Of a stretch of 6,108 bases of DNA, positions 5,933 to 6,108 are shown in pieces. The stretch is from Nitratireductor sp. (GTDB lineage Bacteria; Pseudomonadota; Alphaproteobacteria; Rhizobiales; Rhizobiaceae). Under the pieces are notes generated by a model. The model was not told the DNA's origin and ran no database searches. It worked only from the letters and a program-made list of their open reading frames with translations. The position numbers and the translations under genes were made by a program. The stretch is from NCBI GenBank assembly GCA_020441735.1, contig JAGRLQ010000153.1:1-6108 (forward strand). The letters run 5' to 3'. Each line of letters opens with the position of its first letter. The first letter of the stretch is position 1.

Positions 5933-5958
5933 GGCTTTTCCTCCCTGGTAAAAGCCAT
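5931..5958 (-). repeat. Perfect 9-bp inverted repeat bracketing the dioxygenase ribosome-binding site
   Basis: Arms ATGGCTTTT (5931-5939) and AAAAGCCAT (5950-5958) are exact inverse complements separated by 10 bases. In the minus-strand transcript the GGGAGG Shine-Dalgarno (5945-5940) lies in the loop, and the 3' arm includes the A and U of the dioxygenase start codon. A folded transcript would hold the start codon in the stem while exposing the SD. There is no following T-run, so it is not an intrinsic terminator. Control of translation, RNA processing or stabilisation is conceivable but not demonstrated. Confidence 0.6.
5940..5945 (-). promoter_or_regulatory. Strong Shine-Dalgarno GGGAGG for the dioxygenase gene
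   Basis: GGGAGG, preceded by A on the minus strand, ends seven bases before the ATG at 5932. It fixes that ATG as the start over the in-frame Met four codons downstream. Confidence 0.8.
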
Positions 5959-5969
5959 GTCAGTTTGCC

Positions 5970-6108
5970 TCAAAAGAACGCCTGAATGCCGGTCTGTGCG
6001 CGACCCAGAATTAGCGCGTGCACGTCATGGGTACCTTCATAGGTATTGACGGTTTCAAGGTTCGCCGCATGCCGCATCACCTTGTATTCGATCTGGATGC
6101 CGTTGCCG
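5970..6108 (-). CDS. gcdH: Glutaryl-CoA dehydrogenase (GcdH), C-terminal 45 residues, runs off the right edge
   Basis: Only the last 45 codons and the TGA stop (5972-5970) are present. They end in NTYEGTHDVHALILGRAQTG followed by IQAFF. This is the characteristic C-terminus of glutaryl-CoA dehydrogenase, an FAD-dependent acyl-CoA dehydrogenase that oxidises and decarboxylates glutaryl-CoA to crotonyl-CoA in lysine, tryptophan and aromatic breakdown. The glutamate of the YEGT motif is the catalytic base of the family (Glu370 in the human enzyme). The upstream VMRHAANLETV segment also fits. A related acyl-CoA dehydrogenase cannot be excluded from so short a fragment, but HALILGRA-TGIQAF endings are typical of GcdH. 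It is the first visible gene of the minus-strand operon, 37 bp before the dioxygenase. Confidence 0.85.
   Translation of the reverse strand, partial: GNGIQIEYKVMRHAANLETVNTYEGTHDVHALILGRAQTGIQAFF

Noticed and set aside
5926..5958. Ten-codon minus-strand mini-ORF (MAFTREEKPC) overlapping the dioxygenase start
   Set aside because: It has no Shine-Dalgarno, and its ATG exists because the inverted repeat mirrors the region of the real start. A leader peptide cannot be supported.
5970..6108. Acyl-CoA dehydrogenase fragment as DmdC of a DMSP pathway
   Set aside because: The C-terminal TYEGTHDVHALILGRAQTG signature is that of glutaryl-CoA dehydrogenase. DmdC is a longer, different acyl-CoA dehydrogenase.

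Overview
The window looks like chromosomal DNA of an alphaproteobacterium, most likely of the Rhizobiales/Hyphomicrobiales. This rests on the GC-rich coding style, a FixN-type cbb3 oxidase subunit I, a perfect FNR/FixK anaerobox, and an FnrN/FnrL-type regulator with the C-x2-C-x7-C iron-sulfur motif of rhizobial FNR homologues. The placement is inferred from protein recognition, not from a database search. Genes are packed closely. The longest gene-free stretches are about 160 bp each, and there is no tRNA, rRNA, CRISPR array or insertion sequence.

Left half (1-3764): a low-oxygen respiration and haem module. On the minus strand, running off the left edge, is the N-terminal 323 residues of ccoN/fixN, the catalytic subunit of cbb3 cytochrome oxidase. 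Divergent from it on the plus strand are a hemerythrin-like (HHE) di-iron protein and hemN, the oxygen-independent coproporphyrinogen III dehydrogenase. These two overlap by 8 bp. The divergent promoter region carries one perfect anaerobox, TTGATCTGGATCAA, placed to serve both directions. Convergent with hemN is the likely regulator, an FNR-family [4Fe-4S] activator (fnrN/fnrL). The locus reads as a compact circuit. When oxygen is scarce, the FNR-type protein keeps its cluster, binds the anaerobox, and turns on the high-affinity oxidase on one side and O2-independent haem synthesis plus an O2- or NO-binding di-iron protein on the other.

Right half (3926-6108): an apparently unrelated catabolic operon on the minus strand. 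In transcription order it holds the 3' end of a glutaryl-CoA dehydrogenase gene (gcdH), a TfdA/TauD-family Fe(II)/2-oxoglutarate dioxygenase, and a GcvT-fold tetrahydrofolate-dependent methyltransferase resembling DMSP demethylase DmdA. Gaps are 37 and 27 bp, and both downstream genes have good Shine-Dalgarno sequences. The combination suggests catabolism of a methylated compound whose carbon skeleton may reach glutaryl-CoA. The substrate cannot be read from the sequence.

The most interesting unexplained items are a second 14-bp dyad between the anaerobox and the hemerythrin start, a 9-bp perfect inverted repeat that displays the dioxygenase ribosome-binding site in its loop, a cysteine-rich hemerythrin translationally coupled to hemN, and the gcdH-dioxygenase-DmdA-like cassette itself.
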